64,000 nucleotides of DNA from Arenimonas oryziterrae DSM 21050 = YC6267 (GCF_000420545.1 NZ_ATVD01000007.1:51705-115704); one strand, 5' to 3'. Positions 20,326 through 30,739 are shown, counted from the first letter of the stretch. The notes: generated by a model not told the origin, from the sequence alone. Program-made: numbers and translations.

Positions 20326-21536
20326 TGCAGGCGATGCCGGTCGGTGCGACGACGTTGCAGGGAATTCGCACCGGGCTGTGCGCGCTCGCGCTGCTGGCGC
20401 TGGCGGCGTGCTCGCGCGCGCCGGCGCCGGTGCAGTTCCACGCGCAGGGCAATCCGCCCAAGCTCAGCGACTGGCATGTGCTGCAGGTCGCCGACGGGCA
20501 CCTGCAGCTCAATGCCGGCGTCGTGCCGTACGACCTCAACACGCCGCTGTTCAGTGACTACGCACGCAAGCTGCGCACGCTGTGGCTGCCTGCCGGCACG
20601 GCGGCGCGCTACGAAAATGAGCGGCCGTTCGATTTTCCGGTCGGCACGATCGTCAGCAAGACCTTCTATTACCCGTTGCCTGCGCGCGGCGACGGCGACA
20701 CCGTGCGCGGCACCGACGTCCGCGCCGACGCGATTGCCGCCGACGGGCTGCCGCTCGCCGGCGTGCGTTTGATCGAGACGCGCCTGCTCGTGCGCCGGCA
20801 GGAGGGCTGGATCGCGCTGCCCTATGTCTGGAACGCGGAACAGACCGACGCCGTGCTCGCGCGTGCCGGCGACGAAATACCGCTGGAGCTTCTGCGCGAC
20901 GACGGCCGCCGCGAGAAGTTCACCTATGTCGTGCCGAATGCGAACCAGTGCGCCGGCTGCCACGCGACCGACAACAAGGCGCGCGCGATCGAACCGATCG
21001 GCCTGAAAGCACGGCACCTCAATCGCGACTACGCCTACGTGAATGGCGATGCGAACCAGCTCAAGCATCTTTCCGATCTGGGCTATCTCACCGGCCTGCC
21101 GGGTTTGGCGGCCTTGCCGCGCAATGCCGACTGGCAGGATGACTCGCAGCCGCTGGACCGTCGTGCGCGCGCGTATCTGGACATCAACTGCGGTCATTGC
21201 CACAACCCCAAAGGTCCGGCAAACACCTCGGGCCTCACGCTCGACAGCGCCACCACCGAAACGATGCGTCTGGGCGTGTGCAAACCGCCGGTCGCGGCGG
21301 GGCAGGGCACGGGTAATCACCTGTTCGACATCGTGCCGGGCAAGCCCGGCGAATCGATCCTGTCCTACCGGATGGGCTCGACCGATCCGGGCGCGATGAT
21401 GCCCGAGCTCGGCCGCGGCACGCGGCACGACGCGGGCGTGGCCCTCATCAACGAATGGATCGGCGCGACAACCGGCAGCTGCGCGCTGGTTACGCCCGCC
21501 GACAACATCACCATGGTTCTGCACACAGGGGAGTAA
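20325..21536 (+). CDS. Diheme c-type cytochrome lipoprotein (SO_2930 / TIGR03806-like)
   Basis: 403 aa; the ATG shares its A with the previous stop (TGATG). A signal peptide with lipobox LAAC (Cys29) is followed by a domain of about 170 residues containing NTPLFSDYARKLRTLWLP and FPVGTIVSKTF. There are two covalent-heme sites, CAGCH (209-213) and CGHCH (289-293). An exposed Met-containing segment (SILSYRMGSTDPGAMMPELG) near residues 340-360 could supply distal ligands. The protein should be anchored in the membrane and face the periplasm. It ends 3 nt before the TonB-receptor gene. Redox partner and substrate are unknown. Confidence 0.88.
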   Translation: MQAMPVGATTLQGIRTGLCALALLALAACSRAPAPVQFHAQGNPPKLSDWHVLQVADGHLQLNAGVVPYDLNTPLFSDYARKLRTLWLPAGTAARYENERPFDFPVGTIVSKTFYYPLPARGDGDTVRGTDVRADAIAADGLPLAGVRLIETRLLVRRQEGWIALPYVWNAEQTDAVLARAGDEIPLELLRDDGRREKFTYVVPNANQCAGCHATDNKARAIEPIGLKARHLNRDYAYVNGDANQLKHLSDLGYLTGLPGLAALPRNADWQDDSQPLDRRARAYLDINCGHCHNPKGPANTSGLTLDSATTETMRLGVCKPPVAAGQGTGNHLFDIVPGKPGESILSYRMGSTDPGAMMPELGRGTRHDAGVALINEWIGATTGSCALVTPADNITMVLHTGE

Positions 21537-21539
21537 TGC

Positions 21540-23972
21540 ATGTCCATCCGTACCCACAAACTTGCCGAGGGTCTGCGTCTGGCCTTGTTGGGCAGCGTGG
21601 CGATGAGTTTCTCGCCCGGTTTCGCCTTCGCGCAGCAAGCCGCGGCGCCCGCCGAGGACGCGAAGAAAGCCACTGATCTGGGCGAGATCGTTGTCACCGC
21701 GCAGAGCCGCGAACAGAGCCTGCAGGAAGTGCCGATCACGGTCACGGTCATCACCGACCGGCGCATCGAGCAACTCGCGGCGACCGACCTGTCGGACATG
21801 GACGCGTTCATTCCCGGCCTGCAGATTTCCGACAACAGTCCCACCCAGCCGCGTTATGCCATCCGTGGCATCAGCACCGGTGATTTCGGCATCGGCACCG
21901 ATCCGGCCGTCGGTGTGTACATCGACGGCGTGTATGCCGCGCGCTCGGGTGGCGCCCTGCTCGCCTTCAACGACGTCGAACGCATCGAAGTGCTGAAGGG
22001 ACCGCAGGGAACCCTGTTCGGGCGCAACAGCGCCGCCGGTGCGGTATCGATCATCAGCAAGAAACCCGGCGACCAGTTTGAGGGCCGCGCGCGTTTGCGC
22101 TGGGGCAACGACGGCCGCCAGTACCTCGACGGTCTGGTCAACGCGCCGATCAATGAGGACATGGCGCTGCGCGTGAGCGCGCTGAGTAATCGCAGCGACG
22201 GTTGGTTGCGCGACAGTGCGACCGGCGAGCGCTATCACGGCGATGACAGCTGGGCCGCGCGCGCGGTGCTGCGCTGGGATGCCAGCGAAAAAACCCAGGT
22301 GCTGCTTAGCTATGACCACGAGGCGATCGACCAGCTCGCGCGCCCGGCCATCGGCCTGGTCGCCTTGCCGGCCTATCCGGGACTGCCGCCGTACCCGGCC
22401 GATCCGGCCACGTATCTGGATCCGCGTTCGGCGCCCGTGTTCAACGACGTGGTCGGCAACGAGGAATCGCGTCGCTTCGATGGCGGCACGCTCAGCATCG
22501 ACCATCAAACCGACTGGGGCAGTTTCGTTTCCACGACCGCCTGGCGCGGTTTCGAGACCGTCAACCGCGAGGACGAGGACGGCACCAATCGCATCAATCT
22601 GTATTTCGACACCGCCAACCGCGAGAAGAACCAGAGCTGGTACCAGGAGTTCAAGTTCTCCGGCGCGAACGAGCGCATCGACTGGGTCGCGGGCGTGAGC
22701 TACTACCGCGAACACGCGCGCCAGGTCAGCGACACCAATGCCTTCACCGACAGCATGGACACCGTGCTGCTCAACACCGCCGGCCTGCCGGCCTATTCGA
22801 TCCTCCAGCAGGTGCTCATCGACAACGCGATCCCGCTGTCGGTGTTCGGGCATAGCTGGCAGGAATCGATGCACAACGACGGCCGGTTCACGTCGCAGGC
22901 GGTGTTCGGCGACGTGATCTGGCATCTCAACGACAAGCTCAACCTGACCACCGGCCTGCGCTACACGCGCGACAGCAAGCATTTCAGCTGGTTCAACGGA
23001 CCGCGTTATGCGCCAGGCCTGGATGCGACCCTGGCCACGCTTGATGCGATGGGCCTGTTCGGCATGGATCCGATGCTGGCCATGCTGCGACCGGTGTTCG
23101 ACATGGACATCGTGTTCGCGCTGCCGCCGGGCGTCGACGGCGCGCTGATTGAGCGCAGCGACACCTGGCAGGATTTCAGTCCGCGCGTCGTGCTCGACTA
23201 TCGCGCCAGCGAACACCTGATGTGGTTCGGCTCGGTGGCCAAGGGCTACAAGGCCGGCGGTTTCAACAGCGTCGAGGTCGGCTCGCATTTCGACAACGAG
23301 GACGTCTGGAACTACGAGGCCGGCTTCAAGAGCCGCTTCCCCGGCCAACGCCTGCAGTTCAACGGCTCGGTCTATCACTACGTCTACAAGGACAAGCAGG
23401 CAATCCGCCTGGATCCGAGCAGCTCGGGCTCGGGCATTCCGCAGTACCTGGTCGACACCAGCGACGAGCAGGCCTGGGGTTTCGAGCTCGATGCGCAGTG
23501 GCAGGCGACCGACGGCCTGGGCCTGCAGGCGTCGCTGGCGTACATCGACGCGACCTACAAGGACAAGATCACCTCGACCGGCGTGGATCTGTCCGGCGAA
23601 CCGACCGGCGAGCCGACGCTGTCGTTCGCGCTCGGCGGCGACTATCGCTGGATGACCGCGCACGGCGACGTCGAGCTGTCGGTGCTGCACGCCTATCGCA
23701 GCAAGGGTCGTTGCAACGGCGACTCGCAGCTGCAAGGCACGTGTTCGGCGAGCCCGAACTTCCAGTCCAATGCCGCCCAGCAACGCACCGATGTGCGTCT
23801 GGGCTGGACCTCGCCGGACGACCGCTGGGGCGTCGCGGTTTTCGGCAACAACGTTTTCGACAAGCGCTACGTGACCGGCGTGGGCAACCTCACCACGAGC
23901 GTATTCGGCACGCCGACCGCGAACATCTCGCCGCCCCGGCAATGGGGTCTGGAGTTGCGCGCATCGTTTTGA
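21540..23972 (+). CDS. TonB-dependent outer-membrane receptor
   Basis: 810 aa. A Sec signal ends at AFA (residue about 31), followed by a TonB-box-like DLGEIVVTA, a plug domain (PRYAIRGIS; VLKGPQGTLFGRNSAAGAV) and a 22-strand-type barrel ending in ELRASF with the terminal Phe used by the BAM machinery. It belongs to the large IroN/CirA/FecA-like group common in Lysobacterales and sphingomonads. The start has GGGGAG upstream and the gene is 3 nt behind the cytochrome gene, so the three form one operon. Two barrel segments rich in Leu/Met/Pro (about 410-445 and 485-535) might be substrate loops. Substrate unknown; import is ATP-free and driven by TonB. Confidence 0.95.
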   Translation: MSIRTHKLAEGLRLALLGSVAMSFSPGFAFAQQAAAPAEDAKKATDLGEIVVTAQSREQSLQEVPITVTVITDRRIEQLAATDLSDMDAFIPGLQISDNSPTQPRYAIRGISTGDFGIGTDPAVGVYIDGVYAARSGGALLAFNDVERIEVLKGPQGTLFGRNSAAGAVSIISKKPGDQFEGRARLRWGNDGRQYLDGLVNAPINEDMALRVSALSNRSDGWLRDSATGERYHGDDSWAARAVLRWDASEKTQVLLSYDHEAIDQLARPAIGLVALPAYPGLPPYPADPATYLDPRSAPVFNDVVGNEESRRFDGGTLSIDHQTDWGSFVSTTAWRGFETVNREDEDGTNRINLYFDTANREKNQSWYQEFKFSGANERIDWVAGVSYYREHARQVSDTNAFTDSMDTVLLNTAGLPAYSILQQVLIDNAIPLSVFGHSWQESMHNDGRFTSQAVFGDVIWHLNDKLNLTTGLRYTRDSKHFSWFNGPRYAPGLDATLATLDAMGLFGMDPMLAMLRPVFDMDIVFALPPGVDGALIERSDTWQDFSPRVVLDYRASEHLMWFGSVAKGYKAGGFNSVEVGSHFDNEDVWNYEAGFKSRFPGQRLQFNGSVYHYVYKDKQAIRLDPSSSGSGIPQYLVDTSDEQAWGFELDAQWQATDGLGLQASLAYIDATYKDKITSTGVDLSGEPTGEPTLSFALGGDYRWMTAHGDVELSVLHAYRSKGRCNGDSQLQGTCSASPNFQSNAAQQRTDVRLGWTSPDDRWGVAVFGNNVFDKRYVTGVGNLTTSVFGTPTANISPPRQWGLELRASF

Positions 23973-24053
23973 GCACCGCGCGCCTCTTTGATCCGATGAC
24001 CCAAGGCAAGACCGGCATAGACCGGTCGGACCCGGCCTCTCGGCCACTCCGGA

Positions 24054-24084
24054 CCCCGCCGTGAGGCGGGGCTTTCTTTTTTTT
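24054..24084 (+). terminator. Terminator after the TonB-receptor operon
   Basis: Stem CCCCGCC/GGCGGGG with loop GTGA (24054-24071) followed by a T-rich tail with eight Ts. Confidence 0.9.
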
Positions 24085-24188
24085 GGGCAAATCGCCGGTG
24101 TTGCCGCACCGGTGTCGCGGGCTTCGGCCCGAACTGGCCGCTCGATACGCTACCCTAGCGGTCTCGCCCATCGGATTGCGGAGTGCCC

Positions 24189-25388
24189 GTGAGCCAAGAA
24201 GCTCAAGCCCTGCTCAACAAGGTCGCCGCCCTCGACACCCAGACCGCGATCGAGCGGCTCGATGCCCGCGACCCCGCCGAAGTGGCCAAGCTGCTCGCGT
24301 CCCTGCCGCCGGCCCGCGCCAACAACATCCTGGCGGCGATGAGCGAGGACACACGCGCGCGCATCATGGAGGCTGCGCCCGCAGGCACCGACTGGAGCGA
24401 CGCGCAGCGTTATCCGGAAGGCACGGTCGGCCGCCTGCTCGAGGATCCGCCGGCGGTGTTCCGCAGCGGCACCAGCGTCGCCACCGCGGTGGACGTGCTG
24501 CGCGAGACGATCCGCAATCGCATGGTCACCTACCTGTTCGTCATCGACGCGCAGAACCACCTGATCGGCGTCACCGCCTTCCGCGAACTGCTCTATGCCG
24601 AACGCACGCAGACGCTGGACGAGGTGATGCTGCGGGCGCCGTTCTTCCTGCGCCCCGAGATGACCATGGTCGAGGCGATGCGCGAAGTCGTCACGCGCCA
24701 TTTCCCGGTGTATCCGGTCTGCGAGGAAGACGGCACCCTGGTCGGCCAGGTGCGCGGGCAGGTGCTGTTCGAACAGCAGGCCTTCGAAATCTCGGCGCAG
24801 GCCGGTGCGATGGTCGGTGTCGAGAAGGAAGAGCGTCTCGCGACGCCCTTGCTGCGCAGCTTCAAGTTCCGGCATCCGTGGCTGCAGATCAACCTGCTGA
24901 CGGTGTTCGTGTCGGCGGCGGTCGTGGGCATCTTCAAGGACACGATCAATTCGGTCGTCGTGCTGGCGATGTTCCTGCCGGTGCTCGGCGGACAGAGCGG
25001 CAATCTCGGCTGCCAGTCGATGGCCGTGCTGCTGCGGGGCATGACCCTGGGCGAGCTGCGCGGCATGAAGGTCGCAGCGCTGATCGGCAAGGAGGCCATG
25101 CTCGGCCTGATGAACGGCTCGGTGACCGGCGCGCTCGCGGGCGTGGCGATGTACATCGTCGCCAGCCGCGAGCACGGCGCGCAGCCGCCGCTGTACCTGG
25201 CCCTGATCACCGCCATCGCCATGGCCACCAGCTGCATGATCGCCGGCGTCGCCGGCACCACGATTCCGCTGGTGCTCAAGCGCCTGGGCGCGGACCCGGC
25301 GACGGCCTCGAGCATCTTCCTGACCACCATCACCGACGTGGTCAGCATGGGCATGTTCCTTGGCATGGTGACCTGGTTCCTGCTGTAA
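24189..25388 (+). CDS. mgtE: Magnesium transporter, MgtE family
   Basis: 399 aa from the GTG at 24189, 5 nt after GGAG; a GTG at 24183 is the alternative. Order: MgtE N-domain (residues about 8-90), paired CBS domains (about 95-220; FVIDAQNHLIGVTAFRELL, FPVYPVCEEDGTLVG), then five membrane helices (about 240-399) with GGQSGNLGCQS and ITDVVSMGMFLGM. The conserved TDV Asp that lines the Mg2+ path is present. The N-domain is shorter than in longer homologues (about 450 aa). The CBS/N domains act as a cytosolic Mg2+ sensor in the family. Confidence 0.93.
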   Translation: MSQEAQALLNKVAALDTQTAIERLDARDPAEVAKLLASLPPARANNILAAMSEDTRARIMEAAPAGTDWSDAQRYPEGTVGRLLEDPPAVFRSGTSVATAVDVLRETIRNRMVTYLFVIDAQNHLIGVTAFRELLYAERTQTLDEVMLRAPFFLRPEMTMVEAMREVVTRHFPVYPVCEEDGTLVGQVRGQVLFEQQAFEISAQAGAMVGVEKEERLATPLLRSFKFRHPWLQINLLTVFVSAAVVGIFKDTINSVVVLAMFLPVLGGQSGNLGCQSMAVLLRGMTLGELRGMKVAALIGKEAMLGLMNGSVTGALAGVAMYIVASREHGAQPPLYLALITAIAMATSCMIAGVAGTTIPLVLKRLGADPATASSIFLTTITDVVSMGMFLGMVTWFLL

Positions 25389-25466
25389 TTGCTGCACTGC
25401 AACGTGCATCGTTTCCGAGGCCCGGTGACGATGCGATCGGCTTCCGACGTGGGGGAGGGAGCGGAA

Positions 25467-25503
25467 AGCCCGCAGCTGCTCAGCGCTGCGGGCTTTTCTT
25501 TTT
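25467..25503 (+). terminator. Terminator after mgtE
   Basis: Stem AGCCCGCAGC/GCTGCGGGCT (25467-25493) followed by TTTCTTTTT. Confidence 0.88.
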
Positions 25504-25514
25504 GAGCGCCATGC

Positions 25515-25520
25515 CAGAAT
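25515..25520 (+). promoter_or_regulatory. Putative -10 box of glnE giving a leaderless mRNA
   Basis: CAGAAT ends 6 nt before the glnE ATG, so the expected transcription start falls at about the start codon. No ribosome-binding site is visible. The same 6-nt spacing occurs at waaA and at the LON-domain gene. Confidence 0.45.
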
Positions 25521-25526
25521 CCGGGC

Positions 25527-28319
25527 ATGACCTCCGCCCTTGATCCCGCCCTCGCCCTGTTGCGCGACCGCGCCTTGGCGCGCCTGCGCCAGGCCTGTCC
25601 CGAGGCCCTGGCGGAGCCAGGGCCAGCGGAAAAATTCGCTCGCCTGGCCCTCGCCAGCGACTTCGCCGTCGATACCCTCTGCCGGCAACCGGCCTTGTGC
25701 CTGAGTCTGGACGCGCCGATGACGGCGCCGCCGGCCTTGCTGCCCGAGCACGAGGCCGACTGGCCCGGCCTGCTGCGCCGCTGGCGTGCGCGTGAATCCA
25801 CGCGACTGATCTGGCGCGATGTCACCGGCCTGGATTCGGTCGACGACACCCTCGCCGGCAGCAGCCGCATCGCCGAACAGGCGTTGGATGCGGCGCTGAC
25901 GGCCCTGTCGGCGCAGTTCGCCGCGCGTCACGGTCGCGTGCGCAATGCCGACGGCGAGGTACAGGACCTGGTGGTGTTCGGCCTGGGCAAACTCGGCGGC
26001 GGCGAACTCAATTTTTCCTCCGACATCGATCTGGTCTATGCCTTCGGCGAGCACGGCCAGAGCGACGGCGCGCGCGCCCTCGATTCGGAAACCTATTTCA
26101 CGCGCCTGGGCCAGCGACTCGCGCAATTGCTCGGCGAGGTCACCGCAGAAGGCTTCAGCCACCGCGTCGATCTGCGTCTGCGGCCGTTCGGCGCCTCGGG
26201 CCGTATCGCGCTGAGCTTCGCCGCGATGGAGCAGTACTACCAGCGCGAAGGCCGCGACTGGGAACGCTATGCCTGGATCAAGGCGCGGCCGGTCGCAGGC
26301 GACATCGCCGCGGGCGAACGTCTGCTGGAGACCCTGCGGCCTTTCGTCTATCGCCGCTATCTGGACTACTCGGCGCTCGACGGTTTGCGCGAAATGAAGG
26401 CGCTCATCGACGCCGAAGTACAGAAGCGCGAACTCGCCGATCATCTCAAGCTCGGTCCCGGCGGCATCCGCGAAGTCGAATTCCTTGCCCAGGCCTTGCA
26501 GCTGATCCGCGGCGGGCGGGAGCCCAGTTTGCGACAGCGTTCTTTGTTGGCGACGCTGCAGTGTCTGGCCGATGCCGGATACCTCGACCCCGCCACCACG
26601 CAGTCCCTCACCGACGCCTACCGCCACCTGCGCCGCCTGGAAAACCGCGTGCAGATGCTCGCCGACCAGCAGGTGCATGCCTTGCCCGAAGAGGGCCTGG
26701 TGCGCGAGCGCATCGCGCGCGCCCTCGACTATCCCGATACCGCCGCGATGATGACGGCGCTGGACGCGCAGCGTGCCGTGGTGTCGGCCGCGTTCGACGG
26801 GCTGCTGCAGTCGCGTCGACGCAAGGCCACGCCGAACGCGCTGGCGCAATACTGGCGCGGCCTGCCGGCCGGTGGTGAGGCGCAGGTCCTGGCCGACGCC
26901 GGATTCGCCGACGCCGACGCGCATCACGCGCGGCTGCGCGATTTCGCCCAGTCGCCGGCCGTGCGCAGCCTGTCCGAACGCGGGCGTCAGCGCCTGGACC
27001 ATGTGCTGCCGGCCCTGATCGAAGCGAGCGCGGCGTCCAGCGCGCCCGATGCGGCGCTGCCGCGCGGCCTGACGCTGCTGCAGGCGATCACCCGGCGCAC
27101 GAGTTACCTGGCCCTGCTAGACGAACAACCGATCGCACTCGCGCGTCTGGTCGACGTCACCGCGCGCAGTGCGCTCATGGCCGAACGACTGGCCGAGCAT
27201 CCGCTGCTGCTGGACGAATTGCTCGACGCGCGCCTGGTCACCGGCGAGATCACCGACGCCGACATCCAGGCGCGCATCGCACACGACAGCCAGGCGATCG
27301 CGGTCGACGACACCGAGTCCGCCTTGTCGGTCCTCAACGAAATCCGCCAGAGCCTGTCCTTCCGCATCGCCCTGGCCGCGCTCGCGCAACGGCAGCCGGC
27401 GCCGACCAGCGCCGCGCAGCTGGCCGTGCTCGCGCAGGCGCTGTTGCAGGCCGCCTGGGCGCTGGCCGAGCGCGACATGCGTCGCACGCACGGCGACATC
27501 GCCGGCGCCGGCTTCGCCGTGATCGCCTACGGCAGCGTCGGCGGCCGCGAACTCGGTTTCGGCTCGGATCTGGATCTGGTGTTCCTGCACGACGCGCGCG
27601 GCGATGAAGTGTCCGACGGCGCGCGGCCGCTGGAGGCCTCGCGCTATTTCGCGCGGCTCGCGCAGAAACTCGTCAGCCTGCTCGGCACCGTGACGGCGGC
27701 GGGGCGTTTGTACGAGGCCGATGTGCGTCTGCGACCGGACGGTGCAAAAGGCCTGTTGGTGTCGACGCTGGAGAGTTTTTCCGATTACCAGACGCACCGG
27801 GCCTGGACCTGGGAGCAGCAGGCATTGGTGCGCGCGCGCGCGGTGGCCGGCGCGCCGAGCGTGCAGCAGGGCTTTGAACGCATCCGCCGCGAGGTGCTCA
27901 CGCGCGTGCGCGATCCGCAGGTGCTGCGCGGCGAAGTGATCGCGATGCGCGCGCGCATGCGCGGCGAACTCGATCGCAGCGATGCGCGCCGTTTCGACCT
28001 CAAGCAAGGCCCGGGCGGCCTGGTCGACCTGGAATTCCTGTTGCAGGCGCGCGTGCTCGAACTCGCCGCGACCCATCCCGCGCTCGCCGACGCGACCGAC
28101 AGCCCGGGCCTGCTCGCCGCGCTCGCGGCCGTCGGCGGCATCGACGACGCCGAGAAGTCAGCCTTGCTCGCTGCGCACGAGGTGCTCGTGTCCCGGTCGC
28201 TCGATTGCACGCTCGATCTGCGGCCGCGCCTGTGCGTGGAAGACGATGCGCTGACCCTGGCGCGCGCGGCGATCAGCGCCGCTTGCTACGCACACGGCCT
28301 GAGCTTCAGTCCAGGCTGA
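25527..28319 (+). CDS. glnE: Bifunctional glutamine synthetase adenylyltransferase/deadenylase
   Basis: 930 aa, the usual GlnE length. It has two nucleotidyltransferase domains: an N-terminal deadenylase with FSSDIDLVY (Asp166 and Asp168) and a C-terminal adenylylase with [10 protein letters not shown] (about residue 680), separated by a helical regulatory region. It attaches or removes AMP on glutamine synthetase in response to PII and glutamine. It is preceded by the mgtE terminator, so it has its own promoter, and overlaps the convergent ELM1-like gene by 14 nt. Confidence 0.97.
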   Translation: MTSALDPALALLRDRALARLRQACPEALAEPGPAEKFARLALASDFAVDTLCRQPALCLSLDAPMTAPPALLPEHEADWPGLLRRWRARESTRLIWRDVTGLDSVDDTLAGSSRIAEQALDAALTALSAQFAARHGRVRNADGEVQDLVVFGLGKLGGGELNFSSDIDLVYAFGEHGQSDGARALDSETYFTRLGQRLAQLLGEVTAEGFSHRVDLRLRPFGASGRIALSFAAMEQYYQREGRDWERYAWIKARPVAGDIAAGERLLETLRPFVYRRYLDYSALDGLREMKALIDAEVQKRELADHLKLGPGGIREVEFLAQALQLIRGGREPSLRQRSLLATLQCLADAGYLDPATTQSLTDAYRHLRRLENRVQMLADQQVHALPEEGLVRERIARALDYPDTAAMMTALDAQRAVVSAAFDGLLQSRRRKATPNALAQYWRGLPAGGEAQVLADAGFADADAHHARLRDFAQSPAVRSLSERGRQRLDHVLPALIEASAASSAPDAALPRGLTLLQAITRRTSYLALLDEQPIALARLVDVTARSALMAERLAEHPLLLDELLDARLVTGEITDADIQARIAHDSQAIAVDDTESALSVLNEIRQSLSFRIALAALAQRQPAPTSAAQLAVLAQALLQAAWALAERDMRRTHGDIAGAGFAVIAYGSVGGRELGFGSDLDLVFLHDARGDEVSDGARPLEASRYFARLAQKLVSLLGTVTAAGRLYEADVRLRPDGAKGLLVSTLESFSDYQTHRAWTWEQQALVRARAVAGAPSVQQGFERIRREVLTRVRDPQVLRGEVIAMRARMRGELDRSDARRFDLKQGPGGLVDLEFLLQARVLELAATHPALADATDSPGLLAALAAVGGIDDAEKSALLAAHEVLVSRSLDCTLDLRPRLCVEDDALTLARAAISAACYAHGLSFSPG

Positions 28320-29268
28320 GATACTCGCGCAGTTGTGCGGCCACGCGCGGGGTTTCCCGCAGGGGCGTGACCGCGAACGGTTCCAGCACGCGCTCCTGCG
28401 CACGAAGGCGGCCGCGGGTTTCGAGCGAACGCAGGAAGTCGCGGATTCGTCCGCTCGCGCGACCGGGCTCGGCGACGTAGACCGGTTTGTCGGTCGCACA
28501 GGCTTCGGAAATCATGTTCACCGAATCGGGCGAGACGATCAGGCGATCGGCCCAGGCCAACGCGCCGGCATAGGGATTGGCGCCGTCGCGCGGCGCCATC
28601 CAGACCAGGCCCGGGGTTTCGCCGTAGCGCGCGTGCACGAGCGCGTGCAGTTCCGGCGGCGTGCGCCGCGAGCCGCAGATGATCACGCTGCCGCCATCGC
28701 GCGCGAGCGTGTATTCGAGCTTGCTCGCCAGCACTTCGAAGGCGCTGCGGCCGAAGGCAACGGCCGGCGTCGGCCCGCCGAGCAGCACGGCGGTGCGTGG
28801 TCCGGGCAAGGCGCCCAGCGCGGGAAAATCGCGGCGCGCCTGCGCGAGCCAGGGTTCGTCCACCGGCGACAGGCTGCCGGTCAGCGTGAGCACGTTGGCG
28901 CCGGCGAGACGGTCGTGTTCCGGCGCGACGACCACGTCCCAGTGCGTGGGATCGATGCGCGGGTTGAGGATCTGCACCACGCGCACGCCGCGCGCGCGCA
29001 GCAGCCGCGTCGCCAATGCGGCGAGGCGGCCGCAGCCGATCGCCAGCGTCGGCATCGGTCCCGTGCGCAGTGCAGCGGCGAAGCCGGCATCGAAGCCGCC
29101 GGCACTGCCGGGCCAGACCTGCGGCGACACCCAGCGATACGGCAGATCCAGGCGCAGTGACCATTCCCGCGTCGGCAAGGTCAGGGCGGCGGCGAGGGCA
29201 AGCGCCTGCCGGCGATTGCCGGCCGCGCCGTCGTGCAGGACCCAGCAGACATCGGGAGATTCGGACAT
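28306..29268 (-). CDS. ELM1/GtrOC1 family protein (DUF1022)
   Basis: 320 aa from the ATG at 29268. [22 protein letters not shown] matches the N-terminus of the ELM1 family, followed by [28 protein letters not shown] and [17 protein letters not shown] motifs (here [13 protein letters not shown]). The fold resembles GT-B nucleotide-sugar enzymes. Plant ELM1 acts in mitochondrial fission; the bacterial role is unclear, probably envelope or LPS related. Convergent with glnE. Confidence 0.85.
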   Translation of the reverse strand: MSESPDVCWVLHDGAAGNRRQALALAAALTLPTREWSLRLDLPYRWVSPQVWPGSAGGFDAGFAAALRTGPMPTLAIGCGRLAALATRLLRARGVRVVQILNPRIDPTHWDVVVAPEHDRLAGANVLTLTGSLSPVDEPWLAQARRDFPALGALPGPRTAVLLGGPTPAVAFGRSAFEVLASKLEYTLARDGGSVIICGSRRTPPELHALVHARYGETPGLVWMAPRDGANPYAGALAWADRLIVSPDSVNMISEACATDKPVYVAEPGRASGRIRDFLRSLETRGRLRAQERVLEPFAVTPLRETPRVAAQLREYLSLD

Positions 29269-29316
29269 CGGCAGAGGGTAGCAAAGCCCCGCCGTTGCTG
29301 GATTCACAACGATTCG

Positions 29317-29345
29317 TTTCAAAACCCCGTCTTTGTTCCGATAAT
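29317..29345 (+). promoter_or_regulatory. Putative sigma-70 promoter of the RutE-like gene
   Basis: TTTCAA and GATAAT, 17 nt apart. GATAAT differs from the -10 consensus at one base. It is about 65 nt upstream of the start at 29410. Confidence 0.4.
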
Positions 29346-29409
29346 AAAGACCCTACACTTCCTTCATCGCCGGCCACTTAGGGTGGCAGCCCCCGATTCG
29401 GAGAACCGC

Positions 29410-30012
29410 ATGTCCGAGGTACTCGACGCGTCCGCGCTCGACCAGTTGTTCCGCAACGCCCGCACCTACCGCGGCTCCGCCAAGGCCTGGATCGATCGTC
29501 CCGTCACCGACGACCTGCTGCGCCGGCTCTACGAGCTGGCCCGGATGGGCCCGACCAGCGCCAACTGTTCGCCGGCGCGCATCGTGTTCGTGCGCACGCC
29601 CGAAGCCAAGGCCAAGCTGCGCCAGGCCCTGGATGCGGGCAATGTCGAGCAGACGATGGCCGCGCCGGTCACGGCGATCATCGGCAACGACCACGAGTTC
29701 TACGAGAAGCTGCCCAAGCTCTTTCCCTTCGCCGATGCGCGCAGCTGGTTCGTCGGCAACCAGCCGTCGATCGACGTGACCGCGTTCCGCAACGGCACCC
29801 TGCAAGGCGGCTACGTGATCCTGGCCGCGCGCGCGCTCGGCCTGGACTGCGGGCCGATGTCGGGTTTCGACAATGCCAAGCTCGACCAGCTGTTTTTCGC
29901 CGGCACCCAGATCCGTTCCAATTTCCTCATCAACCTCGGCTATGGCGACCCCGCGTCGCTGTCGCCGCGTTCCCCGCGCCTGGACTTCGACGAAGCCTGC
30001 CGCATCGACTGA
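29410..30012 (+). CDS. RutE/HadB-type malonic semialdehyde reductase (nitroreductase family)
   Basis: 200 aa from the ATG at 29410; the frame is open upstream but runs through the divergent ELM1 promoter. [42 protein letters not shown] (FMN binding) and [16 protein letters not shown] are RutE/HadB signatures. In the uracil-degradation pathway RutE reduces malonic semialdehyde to 3-hydroxypropionate with NADH/NADPH. No other rut gene is here, so the true substrate may be a different toxic aldehyde or nitro compound. 20 nt before the yceI-like gene. Confidence 0.88.
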   Translation: MSEVLDASALDQLFRNARTYRGSAKAWIDRPVTDDLLRRLYELARMGPTSANCSPARIVFVRTPEAKAKLRQALDAGNVEQTMAAPVTAIIGNDHEFYEKLPKLFPFADARSWFVGNQPSIDVTAFRNGTLQGGYVILAARALGLDCGPMSGFDNAKLDQLFFAGTQIRSNFLINLGYGDPASLSPRSPRLDFDEACRID

Positions 30013-30032
30013 TCCACTCCAAGGAGACACCC

Positions 30033-30620
30033 ATGAAACGCACCCTGCTCGCCGCCCTGCTGACCTTCGGCTTCGTCGCCGGCGCCCCCGCGGCCGACTA
30101 CAAGATCGACGGCAGCCACACCCAGGTCCAGTTCACCTACAACCACTTCGGTCTGTCGCATATCACCGGTCGCTTCGACCAGGTCACCGGCAGCTTCGAT
30201 TTCAATGCCGCCGATCCGACCCAGTCGACGATCCAGGTCGAGATTCCGATCGCCAGCCTGAGCACGGGCGTGGGCAAGCTCGACGAGCACATGAAGAGCC
30301 CGGATTTCTTCGACGCCGCGCAGTATCCGACCGCGACCTTCAAGAGCACGTCGGTGACCGCGGCCGGTGAAGGCAAGCTCAACGTCGCCGGCGACCTGAC
30401 CATCCACGGCGTGACCAAACCCGTCGTGCTCGCCGTGACCGTGAATCTGGTCGGCGACCACCCGATGAAGAAGACCCCGGCCGCCGGTTTCGATGCGACG
30501 ACCACCATCAAGCGCAGCGACTTCGGCATCGCCAAGTACACGCCGGCGGTGAGCGACGAGATCAAGATCGCGATCACCCTCGAAGCGGGTGTCGCCGCCC
30601 CGGCGCCGGCCAGCAAATAA
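30033..30620 (+). CDS. YceI-family periplasmic lipid-binding protein
   Basis: 195 aa with a signal peptide ending PAAA (about residue 21). ADYKIDGSHTQVQFTYNHFG, DEHMKSPDFFDAAQYPTATF and DLTIHGVTKPVVL are the lipocalin-like YceI motifs. Members bind polyisoprenoids such as ubiquinone-8 in the periplasm. It lies 20 nt downstream of the RutE-like gene behind AAGGAG and is followed by a terminator, so it ends that transcript. Confidence 0.95.
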   Translation: MKRTLLAALLTFGFVAGAPAADYKIDGSHTQVQFTYNHFGLSHITGRFDQVTGSFDFNAADPTQSTIQVEIPIASLSTGVGKLDEHMKSPDFFDAAQYPTATFKSTSVTAAGEGKLNVAGDLTIHGVTKPVVLAVTVNLVGDHPMKKTPAAGFDATTTIKRSDFGIAKYTPAVSDEIKIAITLEAGVAAPAPASK

Positions 30621-30640
30621 GTCCGCTGGCGGTCCCCGAA

Positions 30641-30670
30641 GGCCCGGCCCGTCGTGGGTCGGGCCTTTTT
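30641..30670 (+). terminator. Terminator after yceI-like gene
   Basis: Stem GGCCCG/CGGGCC with an inner CC..GG extension, followed by five Ts. Confidence 0.85.
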
Positions 30671-30739
30671 GCGTCCGTGTCTGCCGTCTTGGGCGGGGCC
30701 GGGGTAAAATGCCGGCCTGTTTTCACCGGAAGTCCGCCC

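Noticed and set aside
20157..24047. Very long open frame (about 1296 codons) on the minus strand opposite the cytochrome and TonB-receptor genes
   Set aside because: The plus-strand genes have clear family motifs and normal codon use. The antisense frame is low-complexity (Arg/Ala/His/Val rich), an effect of high GC at third positions.
24150..27002. Long open frame on the minus strand opposite mgtE and glnE
   Set aside because: Same antisense artefact; no recognisable domain, and mgtE and glnE are unambiguous.
29233..29409. Upstream extension of the RutE-like protein to 29233
   Set aside because: The extra 59 residues cross the divergent ELM1 start and the promoter; the family N-terminus begins at 29410.
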